From positions 1 through 11,285 of the forward strand of contig DASSTR010000085.1 in NCBI GenBank assembly GCA_035707825.1: 11,285 nt of DNA. The letters run 5' to 3'. Below the pieces are notes generated by a model. It saw nothing but the letters and a program-made list of their open reading frames with translations. It had not been told where the DNA came from and did not search any database. The stretch comes from VRUE01 sp035707825. GTDB lineage: Bacteria > Actinomycetota > Thermoleophilia > Solirubrobacterales > 70-9. A program made the position numbers and the translations under genes. Positions 1-6,348 of the stretch are shown here, piece by piece; within the stretch, counting starts at the first letter, position 1; each line of letters opens with the position of its first letter.

Positions 1-1
1 C

Positions 2-193
2 GCCGTGCGCGACATCCTCCACGAGGTCCAGGACATCTCCTTCGTTCACTTCGGCGGCGAGGACGTGGTCCGCCACAAGCTCGTGCAGGCGATCGTCGCC
101 GCCTACGACGTCGCGGATCGCAAGTCGCCCGAGGGCGGCGATGAGCCCGCCGCGGATCGCGAGCGCGGCGCCGGCGGGCGCGCCGAGGAGTGA
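2..193 (+). CDS. phoH: PhoH-family ATPase, C-terminal end (5' truncated by window)
   Basis: Only the last 63 codons are visible, open from the first complete codon at nt 2 to TGA at 191-193. The stretch around HEVQDISFVHF followed by EDVVRHKLVQAIVAAYD matches the C-terminal end of PhoH/YbeZ-type P-loop NTPases, where a 'DVVRHxLVxxIVxAY' segment closes the domain; the Walker motifs would lie upstream, outside the window. After it comes a charged, low-complexity tail of about 25 residues rich in E, G, R and A, probably disordered. PhoH-type proteins bind ATP and are linked to RNA metabolism and stress. The next genes, ybeY (4-nt overlap at 190-193) and era, are the classic phoH-ybeY-era neighbourhood, which strongly supports the call. 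Family identity is fairly sure; the exact role is inferred from context. Confidence 0.85.
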   Translation, partial: AVRDILHEVQDISFVHFGGEDVVRHKLVQAIVAAYDVADRKSPEGGDEPAADRERGAGGRAEE

Positions 194-618
194 GCGCGGT
201 TCCCGGTGCGATGAGCGCGGGTGGACGGGAGCAGGACACGCCGGCGGAAGCCGGCGCGATCGATCTTTCCGACGTTCCCGCCGAGCTCCGCGGGGCGGTG
301 GCGGCCGCTCTGGAGGCTGCCGGGGTCGCCGACGGGCATCTCGCCGTCGAGCTCGTCAACGCCGGCCGCATCGCCACCTTGAATCGCGAGCACCGCGGCC
401 GGGACGCCCCGACCGACGTCCTCGCCTTCCCCGTCGACGGCAGCGGGCCGACAGCGGGCCCGCGCGAGCTGGGCGACGTGGCGATCTGCCCCGCCCATTG
501 CTCCGACGTGACCGAGGCCGCGGTCCACGGCGTCCTGCACCTCTGCGGCTACGACCACGAGGCCGACGAGGGCGAGATGCTGGAGCTCCAGGCCCAGGTC
601 ATGGGGAAGCTGCGATGA
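190..618 (+). CDS. ybeY: Endoribonuclease YbeY, 16S rRNA maturation / ribosome quality control
   Basis: This is a UPF0054 metalloprotein, a single-strand endoribonuclease involved in 16S rRNA 3'-end processing and late ribosome quality control in the cytoplasm. The signature HGVLHLCGYDHE gives three zinc-ligand histidines at about H113, H117 and H123, and the family motifs TDVLAFP (75-81) and LGDVAIC (94-100) are present. Length is 142 aa, slightly short for the family (about 150-170), because the segment between GDVAIC and the HGVLHL helix is only about 16 residues against about 28 in E. coli YbeY. The GTG at 190 overlaps the phoH stop as GTGA, suggesting translational coupling; an in-frame ATG at 211 is the alternative and would remove 7 poorly conserved residues. 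The 3' end overlaps era by 4 nt (ATGA). Function is secure; the exact start is not. Confidence 0.93.
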   Translation: MSAVPGAMSAGGREQDTPAEAGAIDLSDVPAELRGAVAAALEAAGVADGHLAVELVNAGRIATLNREHRGRDAPTDVLAFPVDGSGPTAGPRELGDVAICPAHCSDVTEAAVHGVLHLCGYDHEADEGEMLELQAQVMGKLR

Positions 619-1508
619 CGCGCAGTGGTTTCGTCGGGCTCGCCGGCCGCCCCAACGTCGGCAAGTCGACCATCCTCAACGCCATAGTCGGCAGCCGGGT
701 GGCGATCGTCTCGGGCCGGCCGCAGACGACCCGGCGGGCGATCCGCGGCATTGCCACCGACTTAGAGGCCGAGCGGCAGCTGGTCCTCGTCGACCTGCCG
801 GGGGTGCAGCGGCCCCGCGACGTGCTCACCGAGCGGATGCAGCGCCGCGTCGAGCGGGAGCTCGCCGACTCCGATCTCGTCCTGCTGGTCGTCAACGGGG
901 AGGAGGGCGTCGGGCCCGGCGACCGCTTCATCGCCCGCACGCTGCTGGCGGCCGGCGGCAAGATCCCGACGATCTGCGCCGTCAACAAGACCGACCGCAC
1001 TGGCCCCAACGAACTGGTCCCCGTCCTGGCCGAGGCGGCGGAGATGGAGGGCGTCGACGAGGTGTTCCCGGTCAGCGCCCGCAGCGGCGAGGGCCTCGAC
1101 GCGCTAGTCGATCGCCTCGGCGAGCTGGTCCCGGAGGGCCCCTACCTCTATCCGCCGGCCGATCGCAGCGACCAGTCGAGCGAGCTGCTGCTGGCGGAGC
1201 TGATCCGCGAGCAGGTGCTGAACCGGACGAGGGATGAGATTCCCCACTCGGTCGAGGTGGCGGTGAACGAGATCGAGGAGCGCGAGGATGGCCTGGTCGC
1301 CGTCAAAGCTGAGATCTGGGCCGAGTCGGAGTCCCAGAAGGGCATCCTGATCGGCAAGGGCGGCGCGAAGATCGGTGAGATCGGCACCGCGGCGAGGCGG
1401 TCGCTCGAGCTCGAGCTCGGCAAGCAGGTCTACCTCGACCTCCATGTCCAGGTTCGTCGCCGCTGGCGTCGCGACGAGGACCTTCTCGATCGCCTCGGCA
1501 TCGAATGA
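615..1508 (+). CDS. era: GTPase Era (ribosome assembly)
   Basis: Era is an essential GTPase that binds the 3' end of 16S rRNA and assists 30S subunit maturation. The 297-residue product matches the usual length (about 300). In order: the P-loop GRPNVGKST (11-19), a switch region around PQTTRRAIRG (36-45), G3 as DLPG (60-63), G4 NKTD (124-127), G5 SAR (154-156), then a C-terminal KH RNA-binding domain with the loop GKGG at 247-250 and the basic segment VQVRRRWRRDEDLL. Most Era proteins have DTPG at G3; the Leu here is conservative in position. The start is ATG 615, overlapping the ybeY stop as ATGA, with a purine-rich GGGGAAG 5 nt upstream (603-609). The reading frame is open far upstream of 615, but that extension is only the shadow of ybeY. 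The phoH-ybeY-era order is widely conserved. Confidence 0.97.
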   Translation: MTRSGFVGLAGRPNVGKSTILNAIVGSRVAIVSGRPQTTRRAIRGIATDLEAERQLVLVDLPGVQRPRDVLTERMQRRVERELADSDLVLLVVNGEEGVGPGDRFIARTLLAAGGKIPTICAVNKTDRTGPNELVPVLAEAAEMEGVDEVFPVSARSGEGLDALVDRLGELVPEGPYLYPPADRSDQSSELLLAELIREQVLNRTRDEIPHSVEVAVNEIEEREDGLVAVKAEIWAESESQKGILIGKGGAKIGEIGTAARRSLELELGKQVYLDLHVQVRRRWRRDEDLLDRLGIE

Positions 1509-1510
1509 GC

Positions 1511-1574
1511 GCCGGTGGGATGGCTGCGTCCAGGAGTCGATGAGGGCCGATGGGACGGCTCCGCCCGGGAGTCG
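1511..1574 (+). repeat. Imperfect tandem repeat, two 29-nt units with 35-nt period
   Basis: Two copies, 1511-1539 and 1546-1574, match at 24 of 29 positions by direct comparison. Both begin GCCG and end GGGAGTCG or AGGAGTCG, with a six-base spacer. They lie just after the era stop codon and are not part of a convincing gene. They may be a decayed duplication or paired binding or structural elements; the sequence alone cannot tell. Confidence 0.6.
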
Positions 1575-1583
1575 CGCCCAGAT

Positions 1584-1641
1584 CCGATGATCGAGTTTGT
1601 TCTGGTGTCCGCATAGCGGACACCACTGCAAATTGGATCGG
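1584..1641. repeat. Extended imperfect inverted repeat with perfect 10-bp core (1603-1625): operator or hairpin
   Basis: The core is TGGTGTCCGC (1603-1612), a 3-nt ATA centre, then GCGGACACCA (1616-1625), an exact reverse complement. The flanks continue the dyad imperfectly: CCGAT at 1584 mirrors ATCGG at 1637-1641, and TTTG near 1596-1599 mirrors CAAA at 1629-1632. No T-run follows, so it is not a textbook Rho-independent terminator, although actinobacterial terminators may lack a U-tract and it lies about 95 nt past era. The core also resembles short-spacer dyads bound by IclR-family repressors. A terminator, an operator for hisIE and a dispersed palindromic element are all possible. The dyad is directly seen; the role is inferred. 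Confidence 0.7.
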
Positions 1642-1666
1642 CTCTCACGGAAGGCGCTCTCACGGA
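1641..1666 (+). repeat. Short direct repeat GCTCTCACGGA x2, 15-nt period
   Basis: The 11-mer GCTCTCACGGA occurs at 1641-1651 and again at 1656-1666, separated by four bases. It adjoins the right arm of the large dyad and lies upstream of the hisIE start, in the same 217-nt spacer. A 15-nt period is not a whole helical turn, so cooperative binding on one face is not obvious. Confidence 0.55.
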
Positions 1667-1699
1667 GGGGCGGATCTCCGGGAGGGCATTCCCGCTCCC

Positions 1700-1719
1700 T
1701 GGCAGACCTGCCATACGAT
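1700..1719 (+). promoter_or_regulatory. Putative hisIE promoter -10 (1714-1719) abutting a 6-bp dyad
   Basis: TACGAT at 1714-1719 fits the actinobacterial -10 form TAnnnT and lies 6 nt before the hisIE ATG at 1726, so transcription could begin at or within a base or two of the start codon (leaderless mRNA). No TTGACA-like -35 is seen at the usual distance. Directly upstream, TGGCAG AC CTGCCA (1700-1713) is a perfect 6-bp inverted repeat with a 2-nt centre, placed where a bound protein would block RNA polymerase. There is no Shine-Dalgarno sequence before hisIE, which fits the leaderless reading. The promoter is inferred from sequence only. Confidence 0.45.
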
Positions 1720-1725
1720 TGTTCG

Positions 1726-2373
1726 ATGCTCGAGCAGGTGAAATTCGACGAGCGGGGGTTGGTGCCGTGCGTCGCCCAGGACCACGCCAGCGGCGAGGTG
1801 CTGACGCTGGCATACGCGAATGAGGAGTCCCTGCGCTTGAGCGTCGAGACGGGCGAGCTCCACTTCTACAGCCGCTCGCGCGAGGAGATATGGCGCAAGG
1901 GGGAAAGCTCGGGAAACGTGCTGCGCCTGCGCCAGCTGCGCTACGACTGCGACGGCGACGCGATCGTCGCCCTGGTCGAGCCGGCGGGGCCTGCCTGTCA
2001 CACCGGTGAGCGCTCTTGCTTCTATCGCGAGGTCGGGGGGTCCGCCTCGACCGAGAAGGACGCCCCGGCCGTCGAGGGCGAGCCGGCGCCACCCGCCCAC
2101 GAAGCGCTGGCGGCGCTGGAGCGAACGCTGCGCAGCCGTGCGGCGGAGCGACCCGAGGGCAGCTACACGGTGAAATTGCTCGACGACCCGAAGCTGATCG
2201 GCGAAAAGGTCGAGGAGGAGGCCGAGGAGGTGGTGCGGGCGGCACGCGAGGAGTCCGACGAGCGGGTCGCCGAAGAGGCCGCCGACCTCCTCTACCACCT
2301 GAGCGTCCTGCTGGCTTCGCGCGAGGTCCCGCAGTCGGCCGTGATGGAGGTCCTCAATGGCCGTCGCCGCTGA
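1726..2373 (+). CDS. hisIE: Bifunctional phosphoribosyl-AMP cyclohydrolase / phosphoribosyl-ATP pyrophosphohydrolase (HisI-HisE fusion)
   Basis: This cytoplasmic enzyme performs steps 2 and 3 of histidine synthesis: PR-ATP to PR-AMP (HisE), then opening of the adenine ring (HisI). The 215-aa product begins with the HisI domain (about 1-103): LTLAYANEES (27-36), HFYSRSREEIWRKGESSG (46-63), DCDGD (74-78) and GPACHTGERSCF (88-99), giving metal-binding cysteines C75, C91 and C98. A linker rich in P, A and E (about 104-125) leads to the HisE domain, with KLIGEKVEEEAEEVV (156-170) and EEAADLLYHLSVLL (183-196), the acidic helices that bind Mg-pyrophosphate. ATG 1726 was chosen because HisI homology starts right after it; upstream codons in frame look non-coding. 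It overlaps trpE by 17 nt, so the two genes are probably co-transcribed. In Streptomyces and Mycobacterium hisI and hisE are separate genes, so the fusion is notable. Confidence 0.96.
   Translation: MLEQVKFDERGLVPCVAQDHASGEVLTLAYANEESLRLSVETGELHFYSRSREEIWRKGESSGNVLRLRQLRYDCDGDAIVALVEPAGPACHTGERSCFYREVGGSASTEKDAPAVEGEPAPPAHEALAALERTLRSRAAERPEGSYTVKLLDDPKLIGEKVEEEAEEVVRAAREESDERVAEEAADLLYHLSVLLASREVPQSAVMEVLNGRRR
2346..2350 (+). promoter_or_regulatory. Shine-Dalgarno for trpE inside hisIE
   Basis: GGAGG at 2346-2350 lies 6 nt before the trpE ATG at 2357 and within the last codons of hisIE. It is the best Shine-Dalgarno match in the window and fixes the trpE start, pointing to coupled translation with hisIE. 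Confidence 0.75.
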
Positions 2374-3895
2374 ACCCGAGCTGCGCCTCGAACCCAGCCT
2401 CGAGGAGGCCCGGAGGCTCGCCACCGAGGGCAACGTGGTCCCCGTGCGCGCCCGGCTGATCGACGACTGCGAGACGCCCGTGTCCGCCTTCCTCAAGCTG
2501 CGCGCCGGCGAGCCGCAGGGTTCTCCCTGCTTCCTGCTCGAGTCCGCCGAGCAGGGGCAGGTGGGCCGTTACTCCTTCGTCGGCCTGCGTCCCCGCGCGG
2601 TGCTGCGCTGGAGCGACGGCGTGCTGTCGGAGTGGAGCGGCGAGGAGGCGGCGGCGGGGGCGCCGGCGCACGAGGCAAACGAGGCGCCGGATCCCTATGC
2701 GGCGGTGGCCGAGCACCTCGCCCGCTATCGCCTGGCCCCGGTCGAGGGCCTGCCCCCGTTCGCGGGCGGCGCGGTGGGGTTCTTCGGCTACGACCTCGTG
2801 CGGACCGTGGAGCCGCTCGGCGAGCCCAACCCGGACCCGCTCGGCCTGCCGGACATGGCGCTGATGATCACCGACGTTCTGCTCGCCTTCGACCACCTGC
2901 GCCACGAGATGACGATCATGTCCTGCGCCTTCGCCGACGCCGACGGCGATATCGACGCCGCCTATGAGCAGGCCGCGGCGACGATCGCCGAGGTGCGCCG
3001 CCGCCTGCGCGGCCCGGTCCCGGCGCCGGAGGGCCCCAGGACCGCCGAGCCGCCCCGATTCACCTCGAACATGGAGCGCGAGGAGTTCGAAGCCGCGGTC
3101 TCGCGAATAGTCGAGTACGTGCATGCCGGCGACGCCTTCCAGGTGGTTCCCTCACAGCGCTTCTCGGCCCCGGCGCCCGTCTCGGCGTTCTCGATCTACC
3201 GCGGCCTGCGCGCCGTCAACCCCTCCCCCTACATGTACTTCCTCGAGTTCGGCGACTTCCAGATCGCCGGCGCCTCGCCGGAGCCGCTGGTCAAGGTGAG
3301 CGGCGGCCGGGTGGAGACGCGGCCGATCGCCGGCACCTATCCGCGCGGCGCCAACGAGGACGAGGACCGGCGCCTCGCCGAGCGGCTGGTGAACGACGCC
3401 AAGGAGCGCGCCGAGCACGTGATGCTCGTCGACCTCGGCCGCAACGACCTGGGGCGGGTCTGCGAGTACGGGACGGTGAAGGTCGACGAGCTGATGGTCG
3501 TCGAGACCTACTCGCACGTCCTGCACATCGTCAGCCAGGTCTCGGGCGCGCTGCGCGAGGGGGTGGGGGCGATGGACGTGCTGCGCTCGGCGCTGCCGGC
3601 AGGGACGCTTTCGGGGGCGCCGAAGGTCCGCGCTATGCAGATCATCGACGAGCTCGAGCCGGTCAAGCGCTGCTCCTATGGCGGCGCGATCGGCTACCTG
3701 TCCTGGAACGGGGACCTCGACACCGCGATCCACATTCGCACGGTGGTGGCCAAGGACGGCCAGGTACACGTGCAGGCCGGCGGCGGCACGGTCGCCGACG
3801 CCAAGCCGGCCTACGAGTACAACGAGTCGGTCAACAAGGCCAAGGCGGTCTTCCGCGCCGTCGAGATGGCCTGCGAACAGCCCGACTGGGAGTGA
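2357..3895 (+). CDS. trpE: Anthranilate synthase component I (TrpE)
   Basis: TrpE forms anthranilate from chorismate with ammonia supplied by TrpG, the first committed step of tryptophan synthesis. The 512-aa length is typical. The N-terminal half holds CFLLES (58-63); the LLES element is part of the tryptophan feedback site in characterised TrpE proteins, so allosteric inhibition is expected. The chorismate-binding C-terminal half has PIAGTYPRG (from P323), DLGRNDLGRV (from D359), ALPAGTLSGAPK (412-423) and, near the end, the stretch QAGGGTVADAKPAYEYNE. The PIAGT motif and linked trpG and trpD favour TrpE over PabB or a salicylate synthase. The ATG at 2357 has a strong SD and overlaps hisIE by 17 nt. 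The gap to trpG is 22 nt. Confidence 0.97.
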   Translation: MAVAAEPELRLEPSLEEARRLATEGNVVPVRARLIDDCETPVSAFLKLRAGEPQGSPCFLLESAEQGQVGRYSFVGLRPRAVLRWSDGVLSEWSGEEAAAGAPAHEANEAPDPYAAVAEHLARYRLAPVEGLPPFAGGAVGFFGYDLVRTVEPLGEPNPDPLGLPDMALMITDVLLAFDHLRHEMTIMSCAFADADGDIDAAYEQAAATIAEVRRRLRGPVPAPEGPRTAEPPRFTSNMEREEFEAAVSRIVEYVHAGDAFQVVPSQRFSAPAPVSAFSIYRGLRAVNPSPYMYFLEFGDFQIAGASPEPLVKVSGGRVETRPIAGTYPRGANEDEDRRLAERLVNDAKERAEHVMLVDLGRNDLGRVCEYGTVKVDELMVVETYSHVLHIVSQVSGALREGVGAMDVLRSALPAGTLSGAPKVRAMQIIDELEPVKRCSYGGAIGYLSWNGDLDTAIHIRTVVAKDGQVHVQAGGGTVADAKPAYEYNESVNKAKAVFRAVEMACEQPDWE

Positions 3896-3917
3896 GCGGG
3901 AGACTTACGCGAACCCA

Positions 3918-4490
3918 ATGAAAGCCCTGGTCATCGACAACTACGACAGCTTCGCCTACAACCTCGTCCAGTACCTGGGCGAGCTCGGCGCCGAGGTTGA
4001 GGTGGTTCGCAACGACAAGGCGACGGTCGAGGAGCTGCGCGAGCGTGAGGTCGACCGGCTGGTCGTCTCACCCGGCCCCTGCACTCCCGCTGAGGCGGGG
4101 ATCTCGGTCGAGGCGATCCGCGCCTTCGCGGAGGCGGGGACGCCGGTGCTGGGCGTCTGCCTGGGGCACCAGTCGCTGGTCGAGGCCTTCGGCGGGCGCA
4201 CCGTCCAGGGGGAGCCCATCCACGGCAAGGAGGCCGAGATCGAGCACGACGGCCGCGCGATCTTCGCCGGGCTGCCCAGCCCGCTGGTTGCAGGCCGCTA
4301 CCACTCGCTCGTCGCCGACCCGGACTCGATGCCTGACGAGCTCGAGGTCACAGCCACCTTCGGCGACGTGGTGATGGGCGCCCGCCATCGCGAGCTGCCC
4401 GCCGAGGGGGTCCAGTTCCATCCCGAGTCGGTGCTGACGCCGCAGGGCAAACACCTGCTCGCCAACTTCCTCGAAGAGCCTCGCCAGTGA
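3918..4490 (+). CDS. trpG: Anthranilate synthase component II, glutamine amidotransferase (TrpG)
   Basis: TrpG is a class I glutamine amidotransferase that hydrolyses glutamine and passes ammonia to TrpE. The 190-aa product is a free-standing subunit with no TrpD fusion. It starts with MKALVIDNYDSFAYNLVQYL, has the oxyanion-strand motif VVSPGPCTP (49-57), the nucleophile elbow GVCLGHQ with C81, and the remaining triad members H168 and E170 in QFHPES. The ATG at 3918 was chosen because the family's N-terminal strand starts exactly there; the open frame upstream is trpE read in another frame. No clear SD lies at optimal distance (GGGAGA at 3898-3903 is 14 nt away). It overlaps trpD by 4 nt (GTGA at 4487). 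The same protein may also serve PabB for folate synthesis, which cannot be judged here. Confidence 0.96.
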   Translation: MKALVIDNYDSFAYNLVQYLGELGAEVEVVRNDKATVEELREREVDRLVVSPGPCTPAEAGISVEAIRAFAEAGTPVLGVCLGHQSLVEAFGGRTVQGEPIHGKEAEIEHDGRAIFAGLPSPLVAGRYHSLVADPDSMPDELEVTATFGDVVMGARHRELPAEGVQFHPESVLTPQGKHLLANFLEEPRQ

Positions 4491-5515
4491 CCAACGACAT
4501 CGTCACGCGAGCGATCGACGCCGTCTGCGCCGGCGACCACCTGACGGCCGACCACGCCTCGGCGGTCCTCACCGAGATCATGGAAGGGCGCACCGACCCG
4601 ATCCAGACCGGGGCCTTCCTGATCGCCCTGCGCGCCAAGGGGGAGACCGTGCCCGAGCTGGTCGGCCTGGCGAGGACGATGCGCGAGCTGGCCAGCCACG
4701 TCGAGACGGAGCGCGTCGAGCTGGTCGACACCGCGGGCACGGGCGGCGGCCCGTCGACCTTCAACGTCTCGACCGCGGCCGCGCTGGTCGCCGCGGGGGC
4801 CGGCTGCGCGGTCGCCAAGCACGGCAACCGCTCCTACACCAGCCTCTGCGGCTCGGCGGAACTGCTCGAGGCGCTGGGGGTCAACATCGAGCTCGAGCCC
4901 GATGAGATAGCCCGCTGCATCGAGGAGATCGGCTTCGGGTTCATGTTCGCGCCCCGCCACCACGCCGCCATGGCCCACGTCGTCCCGGCCCGTAAAGCGC
5001 TCGGCGTGCGGACGGTCTTCAACTTCCTCGGCCCTCTCGCCAACCCGGCCGGGGCCGACCGGCAGCTGCTCGGGGTCTCCGACCGCCGCTACCAGGAGAC
5101 GATCGCGGAGGCGCTGGTGACGCTGGGCAGCGTGCAGGCGATGGTCGTCTCCGCCGAGGACGGCCTCGACGAGCTTTCGATCTCGGCTCGCACACGGGTG
5201 ATCGAGGTTGCCGAAGGCGGCACCCGGGAGTGGTTCGTCGAGCCCGGAGAATTCGGCCTCGTCACGGCGGAGCTCTCGCAGGTGGCCGGCGGCACGCCGG
5301 ATGAGAACGCGGCGGTCGTCCGTGCCCTGCTGGAGGGCGAGCAGGGCCCACATCGAGACCTCGTGCTGCTCAACGCGGGGGCGGCGATCTACGTCGGCGC
5401 CGGCGTGGAGACCCTCGCCGAGGGCGTGGAGAAGGCCGCCGCCTCGATCGACAGCGGTGCGGCTCTGGAGCTTCTCGGCCGCCTAATTGCAACGACGGGC
5501 CGGCCCGGCGACTAG
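4487..5515 (+). CDS. trpD: Anthranilate phosphoribosyltransferase (TrpD)
   Basis: TrpD joins anthranilate to PRPP to give phosphoribosyl-anthranilate. The 342-aa length is usual for the unfused enzyme. A helical N-terminal domain (ILTEIMEGRTD-like region, about 1-70) precedes the PRPP loop DTAGTGGGPSTFNVST (81-96), KHGNR (111-115), CGSAELLEALG (121-131), the segment GFMFAPRHHAAMAHVVPAR (151-169), FNFLGPLANPA (179-189) and the metal-binding DELS (228-231). The actinobacterial wording TSLCGSAE resembles the mycobacterial SSLSGGAD form, so it is not a defect. It starts at GTG 4487, inside the trpG stop (GTGA); a weak purine run GAAGAG lies 8 nt upstream. TAG at 5513-5515 ends the gene 14 nt before trpC. 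Confidence 0.97.
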   Translation: MTNDIVTRAIDAVCAGDHLTADHASAVLTEIMEGRTDPIQTGAFLIALRAKGETVPELVGLARTMRELASHVETERVELVDTAGTGGGPSTFNVSTAAALVAAGAGCAVAKHGNRSYTSLCGSAELLEALGVNIELEPDEIARCIEEIGFGFMFAPRHHAAMAHVVPARKALGVRTVFNFLGPLANPAGADRQLLGVSDRRYQETIAEALVTLGSVQAMVVSAEDGLDELSISARTRVIEVAEGGTREWFVEPGEFGLVTAELSQVAGGTPDENAAVVRALLEGEQGPHRDLVLLNAGAAIYVGAGVETLAEGVEKAAASIDSGAALELLGRLIATTGRPGD

Positions 5516-5520
5516 GCTTC

Positions 5521-5524
5521 GGAG
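5521..5524 (+). promoter_or_regulatory. Shine-Dalgarno for trpC, deciding the GTG start
   Basis: GGAG at 5521-5524 lies 5 nt before the GTG at 5530 and 11 nt before the in-frame ATG at 5536. The spacing favours the GTG as the trpC start, which adds only two residues. Confidence 0.55.
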
Positions 5525-5529
5525 TCTCA

Positions 5530-6333
5530 GTGGGCATGATCGAGCAGCTCATCGCGGGAGCGCGAGATGGCGTGGAGGAGCGCCGCCGCAGCACCCCCCA
5601 AGCCGACCTCGAGTCCCAGTTGCACGGGAGGGGAGAGGATCGGCCGTTCAGCGAGGCCCTGGTGCGGCCCGGCCTCTCGCTGATCGCGGAGTTCAAGCGC
5701 CGCTCGCCCAGCGCCGGGGAGATCTCCAGCCCGGCGATCGCCGACCAGGTCGGCGCCTACGAACGCGGCGGCGCGGCGGCGCTCTCGGTGCTCACCGACG
5801 AGGCCCACTTCGGCGGCTCCCCCGAGGACCTGCGCGCCGCCCGCGCGGCGTGCGGCCTGCCGATCCTGCGCAAGGACTTCATCGTCGACCCCTACCAGCT
5901 GTATGAGGCGGCAGTCTACGGCGCCGACGCGGTGCTGCTGATCGTACGCGCGCTCGACGACCAGAGGCTGCGGGCGATGTACGAGGAGGCGCGAGGGCTC
6001 GATCTCGACTGCCTGGTCGAGGTCCACGACGCCGGCGAGCTCCAGCGGGCGCTGGAGATGGACGCCGACGTGATCGGCATCAACAACCGCAACCTCGACG
6101 AGGGGACCGTCGACGTCTCGACTCTCTACGAGTTGATGCCCGACGTGCCCGCCGGCAAGACCGTCGTCGCCGAGAGCGGCATCTCCCAGCGGCAGGAGCT
6201 CGAAGAGCTCGAACGGGTCGGGGTGGACGCGGTGCTGATCGGCGAGGCGCTGATGAACGCCGCCGACCCGGAGGCGAAGGCGCGCGAGCTGACCGGGGTC
6301 GACGACGGCACCCGCGAGCACCGCCTTCCCTAG
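5530..6333 (+). CDS. trpC: Indole-3-glycerol phosphate synthase (TrpC)
   Basis: This TIM-barrel enzyme decarboxylates and closes CdRP to indole-3-glycerol phosphate, the substrate of TrpA. The 267-aa protein shows the full family pattern: LIAEFKRRSPSAG (51-63) with E54 and K56, SVLTDEAHFGG (86-96), ILRKDFIVDPYQ (112-123) with catalytic K115, LVEVHD (162-167) with E164, IGINNRNL (182-189), VVAESGIS (212-219) and the phosphate-binding VLIGEALM (235-242). It is unfused; in E. coli it is joined to TrpF, whereas here trpF is a separate gene about 1.3 kb downstream beyond htrA. The GTG at 5530 is preferred on SD spacing; ATG 5536 is the alternative. It is the last gene of the first trp block, after which the spacer carries a putative htrA operator. 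Confidence 0.97.
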   Translation: MGMIEQLIAGARDGVEERRRSTPQADLESQLHGRGEDRPFSEALVRPGLSLIAEFKRRSPSAGEISSPAIADQVGAYERGGAAALSVLTDEAHFGGSPEDLRAARAACGLPILRKDFIVDPYQLYEAAVYGADAVLLIVRALDDQRLRAMYEEARGLDLDCLVEVHDAGELQRALEMDADVIGINNRNLDEGTVDVSTLYELMPDVPAGKTVVAESGISQRQELEELERVGVDAVLIGEALMNAADPEAKARELTGVDDGTREHRLP

Positions 6334-6348
6334 CGCCCGCGGAAAGAA

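Noticed and set aside
141..614. N-terminal extension of Era up to codon 141
   Set aside because: The added part is extremely rich in R, G and A, is ybeY read in another frame, and Era homology starts exactly at the ATG at 615.
1550..1741. Short plus-strand frame (63 codons) in the era-hisIE spacer, considered as a leader peptide
   Set aside because: It has no tryptophan or histidine run, no SD and no following attenuator hairpin with a T-run, and it overlaps the hisIE start in another frame.
1430..2245. Minus-strand open frame (271 codons) across the era end, the spacer and hisIE
   Set aside because: The product is mostly R, P, S and A repeats, typical of a shadow frame. Its resemblance to the plus-strand reading near 1600 comes from the palindrome, not from a gene.
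4298..5353. Long minus-strand open frame (351 codons) opposite trpG and trpD
   Set aside because: It lies antisense to two genes with complete motifs, its product is rich in G, R, A, D and H with no domain, and long antisense frames are expected at this GC level.
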